From assembly GCA_963851415.1 (NCBI GenBank), contig CAWKPF010000003.1:2480001-2544000 (forward strand): a stretch of DNA of 64,000 nt. Reading direction: 5' to 3'. The notes beneath the pieces are model-generated. The model was not told the origin of the DNA. It ran no database searches and was given only the letters and a program-made list of their open reading frames with translations. This stretch comes from CAWKPF01 sp963851415 (GTDB lineage: Bacteria; Acidobacteriota; Thermoanaerobaculia; Multivoradales; Multivoraceae). Both the position numbers and the translations under genes were made by a program. Below are positions 61,638 through 64,000 of the stretch, in pieces (within the stretch, counting starts at the first letter, position 1; the number at the start of each line of letters is the position of its first letter).

Positions 61638-63572
61638 ATGACGCATCTCCTTCGGAGCGGCTGGGCCGCTCTCCTGTTGCTCTCCTGGACCGACATCGCC
61701 ACGGCGCAAGACATCACCTCGCCGGTGCGCTACACGGTCCGTCTCGACAAACCCCAGACCCAGGTCGTCGAGATCTCGGTCGAGCTCGACGACGTCACCG
61801 AAGACACCCTGGTCCTCCATTTGCCGGTCTGGCGTCCCGGCCGCTACGCCATCAACGACCCGGCGGGCACGGTTCGCCACCTGCGGGCCGATGCCACAGG
61901 TCGCTCGCTGCCGACGCGCAAGAGCGACAAGGCAACCTGGGAAATCGAGACCCAGGGTGCCACGCAAGTCACGGTCGACTATCAGGTCTACGCCAACGAG
62001 CTCGGCCTGCGCACCCGCCACGTCGACGACAGCCATGCCTTCCTGTCGGGCAGCTCCGTGTTCCTCTACAGCCCCGCCCGGCGGTATCACCCCGCTCGGG
62101 TGCGCATCGAGGCCCCGGAGGACTGGCGGATCGCCGGCGGACTCGAGCTCGCCACAGACGACTCCCGCACCCTCGTGGCACCGAGCTACGACGTGCTGGT
62201 GGACTCTCCGATCGAGCTCGGCCATCACGACCTCCTCGAGTTCGACGTCGACGGCACACCCCACGAGATCGTGATCTGGCCGCCGGGTCGCCGCTACGAC
62301 GAGCAACGTCTGAAGGACGACTTCGCCAAAATCGTCGCCGAGCAGGCCGCCATCTTCGGTGACATGCCCTATCGACGCTACGTCTTCCTGCTGCATGTCG
62401 GACGAGGCGCCGGTGGCGGCACCGAGCACCTCAACAGCACCATCATGCAGACCGGGCTCGGCAACCTGGAGGCCAGTCTCGACGACGGCACGAGCAAGGA
62501 GTACGCCCGACTGCTCGGACTCGCCTCGCACGAGATGTTCCACACCTGGAACGTCAAACAGCTGCGCCCCGCCGGCATCCAGCCCTACGACTATCAGGGC
62601 GAGAACTACTCGACGCTCTTCTGGGTCGCGGAAGGTACCACCAGCTACTACGACGACCTGACCCTGGTACGCGCCGGGCTGATGAAGACCGAGGACTACC
62701 TGAAGGCCCTCTCGGACACGATCGACGCCCAGCGGCGCCGTCCCGGGGCGAGAGTCCAGAGCCTCGCCGACTCTTCCTTCGACGCCTGGGTGACCTTCAA
62801 CCAACGCAACGCGGACAGCATCAACTCGACGGTGTCGTTCTACAGCCAGGGGGCTCTGGTCAGCCTCCTGCTCGATCTCGAGATTCGAAGGAGTACCCGT
62901 GGCGAGGCCACTCTCGACGACGTCCTGCGCACTCTCTACCAGCGCCACCCACTCGACGAGGGCGGCTACACTCCCCAGAATCTGATCGACACCGTAGAGG
63001 AAGTCGCCGGCGAGAGCTTCACGAGGTTCTTCGACGACTACGTCTACGGCACCGCTCCGCTCCCCCTGGAAGAGCTGGTGGGGGAAGTCGGCCTCGAGCT
63101 CGTACTGGAGCCAAAGAAGAGAGTCGACGAGGACGAGAACGGCCGAGCTCCCGACACCGAGACCGACGAGGGGGTGGACGAAGACAGCGTGGTGCGTCCC
63201 CGACCCGTTCTCGGGCTCGACCTCTCGGACCGGGACGGACGGACTCTCGTCACAGCCGCCTCGGCCTACGGCCCCGCCTACGAGGCGGGCGTCATCGCCG
63301 GTGACGAGATCGTGGCGCTCGACGGAATCCGACTGCGCGCCGCGGACCTGGAGGCGCGACTCGGACGATACGAGCCCGGTGACCGGGTGACTCTCCATCT
63401 GCTGCGTCACGACGATCTTCGCGAGATCACGATTCTGCTGGGGCAGGAGCCCGACGCGAAGTGGACGCTGCGCCGCGTGGAGGATCCCACCGACGCTCAG
63501 CGCCGTGGCTGGTCCTCCTGGGTGGACGCCGAATGGCCGTCCAGCGGAGGCGGAAAGAGCCAGAGCGACTGA
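61638..63572 (+). CDS. M61-family glycyl aminopeptidase-like metallopeptidase with PDZ domain
   Basis: 644 residues. Signal peptide MTHLLRSGWAALLLLSWTD ending ATAQ. The zinc motif HEMFH is at residues 298-302 (ASHEMFHTWNVKQLRP, the M61 signature), with the third ligand probably in the WVAEGTTSYYDDL helix. A PDZ domain sits near the C-terminus (about 525-610; LDLSDRDGRTLVTAASAYGPAYEAG), where it may bind substrate C-termini. M61 enzymes remove N-terminal Gly/Ala from peptides. The ATG at 61638 fits the signal peptide. It is followed by the methyltransferase gene in convergent orientation, 10 nt away. Confidence 0.92.
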   Translation: MTHLLRSGWAALLLLSWTDIATAQDITSPVRYTVRLDKPQTQVVEISVELDDVTEDTLVLHLPVWRPGRYAINDPAGTVRHLRADATGRSLPTRKSDKATWEIETQGATQVTVDYQVYANELGLRTRHVDDSHAFLSGSSVFLYSPARRYHPARVRIEAPEDWRIAGGLELATDDSRTLVAPSYDVLVDSPIELGHHDLLEFDVDGTPHEIVIWPPGRRYDEQRLKDDFAKIVAEQAAIFGDMPYRRYVFLLHVGRGAGGGTEHLNSTIMQTGLGNLEASLDDGTSKEYARLLGLASHEMFHTWNVKQLRPAGIQPYDYQGENYSTLFWVAEGTTSYYDDLTLVRAGLMKTEDYLKALSDTIDAQRRRPGARVQSLADSSFDAWVTFNQRNADSINSTVSFYSQGALVSLLLDLEIRRSTRGEATLDDVLRTLYQRHPLDEGGYTPQNLIDTVEEVAGESFTRFFDDYVYGTAPLPLEELVGEVGLELVLEPKKRVDEDENGRAPDTETDEGVDEDSVVRPRPVLGLDLSDRDGRTLVTAASAYGPAYEAGVIAGDEIVALDGIRLRAADLEARLGRYEPGDRVTLHLLRHDDLREITILLGQEPDAKWTLRRVEDPTDAQRRGWSSWVDAEWPSSGGGKSQSD

Positions 63573-63582
63573 GCGCTCTCGC

Positions 63583-64000
63583 TCACGTATCCAGTGCCGC
63601 GACCGCCGCGAGGTGAGCGAAGCTCGGCATGAGGAGACCGTCACGGCGGCCCTCCAGATACAGCTGATTGGCTTCACGCGCGTCGAGGTGCTCGACGACT
63701 TCGAGACCACACCGTGCCAACAGGCGATTCATCTGCTCTGGCGCGAAGAACGACAGCATGCGCTCCTCCTGCCACCGAACCGACATCCGGATCGCATCGA
63801 GAAGGGCACGATCCAGATCCGCCTGCGGGGGATCGAGTCGCCAGTAGTCGAACACCAGCTCGCTACCCGGCGCCTGTGCAGCGACGAACCGGAAGGTCTC
63901 TTCGATAGCCTCGGTCGTGAGGTAGTAGCTCACGCCCAGCCAGGAGAAGAGAGCTGGGCGGCTCGGATCGAAGGCGCTCCGCGCGAGTGATTCGGACAAG
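63583..64000 (-). CDS. LCM-type class I SAM-dependent methyltransferase, 5' end beyond the window
   Basis: The C-terminal 138 codons of a methyltransferase run off the right edge. The phrase DPSRPALFSWLGVSYYLTTEAIEETFRF followed by GSELVFDYW is typical of the leucine-carboxyl-methyltransferase-like family (TIGR00027 group), common in actinobacteria and acidobacteria. The SAM-binding motif I lies outside the window. Substrates of most members are unknown. It converges on the M61 gene with 10 nt between stops. Confidence 0.82.
   Translation of the reverse strand, partial: LSESLARSAFDPSRPALFSWLGVSYYLTTEAIEETFRFVAAQAPGSELVFDYWRLDPPQADLDRALLDAIRMSVRWQEERMLSFFAPEQMNRLLARCGLEVVEHLDAREANQLYLEGRRDGLLMPSFAHLAAVAALDT

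Noticed and set aside
1..64000. tRNA, rRNA, insertion sequences, integrase or prophage genes
   Set aside because: None was seen on reading both strands; no transposase or integrase-like protein and no cloverleaf were found.

Overview
The window is a 64 kb piece of a high-GC, Gram-negative-type bacterial chromosome, densely packed with genes. Gram-negative traits are an RND efflux pump, an outer-membrane barrel protein, lipoproteins, a Tat-exported enzyme and multi-haem periplasmic proteins. The gene repertoire includes a large eukaryotic-type Ser/Thr kinase with a long helical-repeat tail, paired PQQ-type beta-propellers, DUF3604 proteins, a tricorn protease, prolyl oligopeptidase, an M61 peptidase and a Gfo/Idh/MocA dehydrogenase. 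That mix resembles Acidobacteriota (Thermoanaerobaculia-like) or possibly Myxococcota. This placement is inference: there is no rRNA, tRNA or phage marker in the window, and no CRISPR array or insertion sequence was seen.

Layout. 0-0.5 kb: 5' part of a dihaem cytochrome c peroxidase gene (minus) with a good sigma70-type promoter. 0.6-5.3 kb: kinase with repeat array, one membrane span and an NTF2-like domain. 5.4-9.3 kb: minus operon M24 peptidase, HIT protein, alpha/beta hydrolase, divergent from an MFS transporter. 9.3-12 kb: minus operon sialidase-like protein, cupin, CrcB fluoride channel, methyltransferase. 12.2-18.8 kb: an NTF2-like lipoprotein with a textbook terminator, two PQQ-type propellers, a RibD C-terminal reductase, and the plus operon of a Tat-exported hydroxypyruvate-isomerase-like protein, a propeller and a double methyltransferase. 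18.8-20.4 kb: YggU protein and a nucleoside-type MFS transporter. 21.0-23.2 kb: RNase E, whose key residues fall at the E. coli numbers, behind a hairpin-rich leader.

23.3-23.5 kb is the most unusual stretch. A 14-codon ORF with a near-perfect Shine-Dalgarno runs into a nested, rod-like RNA fold of about 118 nt (36 bp by eye), followed by a terminator-like hairpin upstream of the tricorn protease gene. 23.7-28.8 kb: tricorn protease, Gfo/Idh/MocA oxidoreductase and CAP-domain protein in one operon, then a convergent Crp/Fnr regulator. 29.7-35 kb: two tandem DUF3604 genes, an outer-membrane barrel protein, and a short chimeric remnant carrying sequence from both DUF3604 genes.

35-41.5 kb: acyl-CoA dehydrogenase, secreted esterase, a three-domain beta-gamma-crystallin protein and a MASE1 hybrid histidine kinase. 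41.5-50.7 kb: a bifunctional fatty-acid oxidation enzyme, an MFS transporter, a four-domain beta-gamma-crystallin protein, an unrecognised secreted protein, a HAD phosphatase, and a coupled DNA-alkylation repair pair (Ada-AlkA fusion plus Ogt). 50.8-59 kb: lipoprotein oligopeptidase B, a TPR protein, a secreted metallo-beta-lactamase-fold protein and an RND adaptor/pump pair. 59-64 kb: a dihaem oxidoreductase (TTG start), an 0.9 kb region without a recognisable gene, an M61 peptidase and the 3' part of a methyltransferase gene.

Taken together, the genes suggest a heterotroph living on peptides, nucleosides, fatty acids and other organic debris, with much secreted or periplasmic protein and extensive regulation. 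All functional assignments come from motifs read by eye; none was checked against a database.
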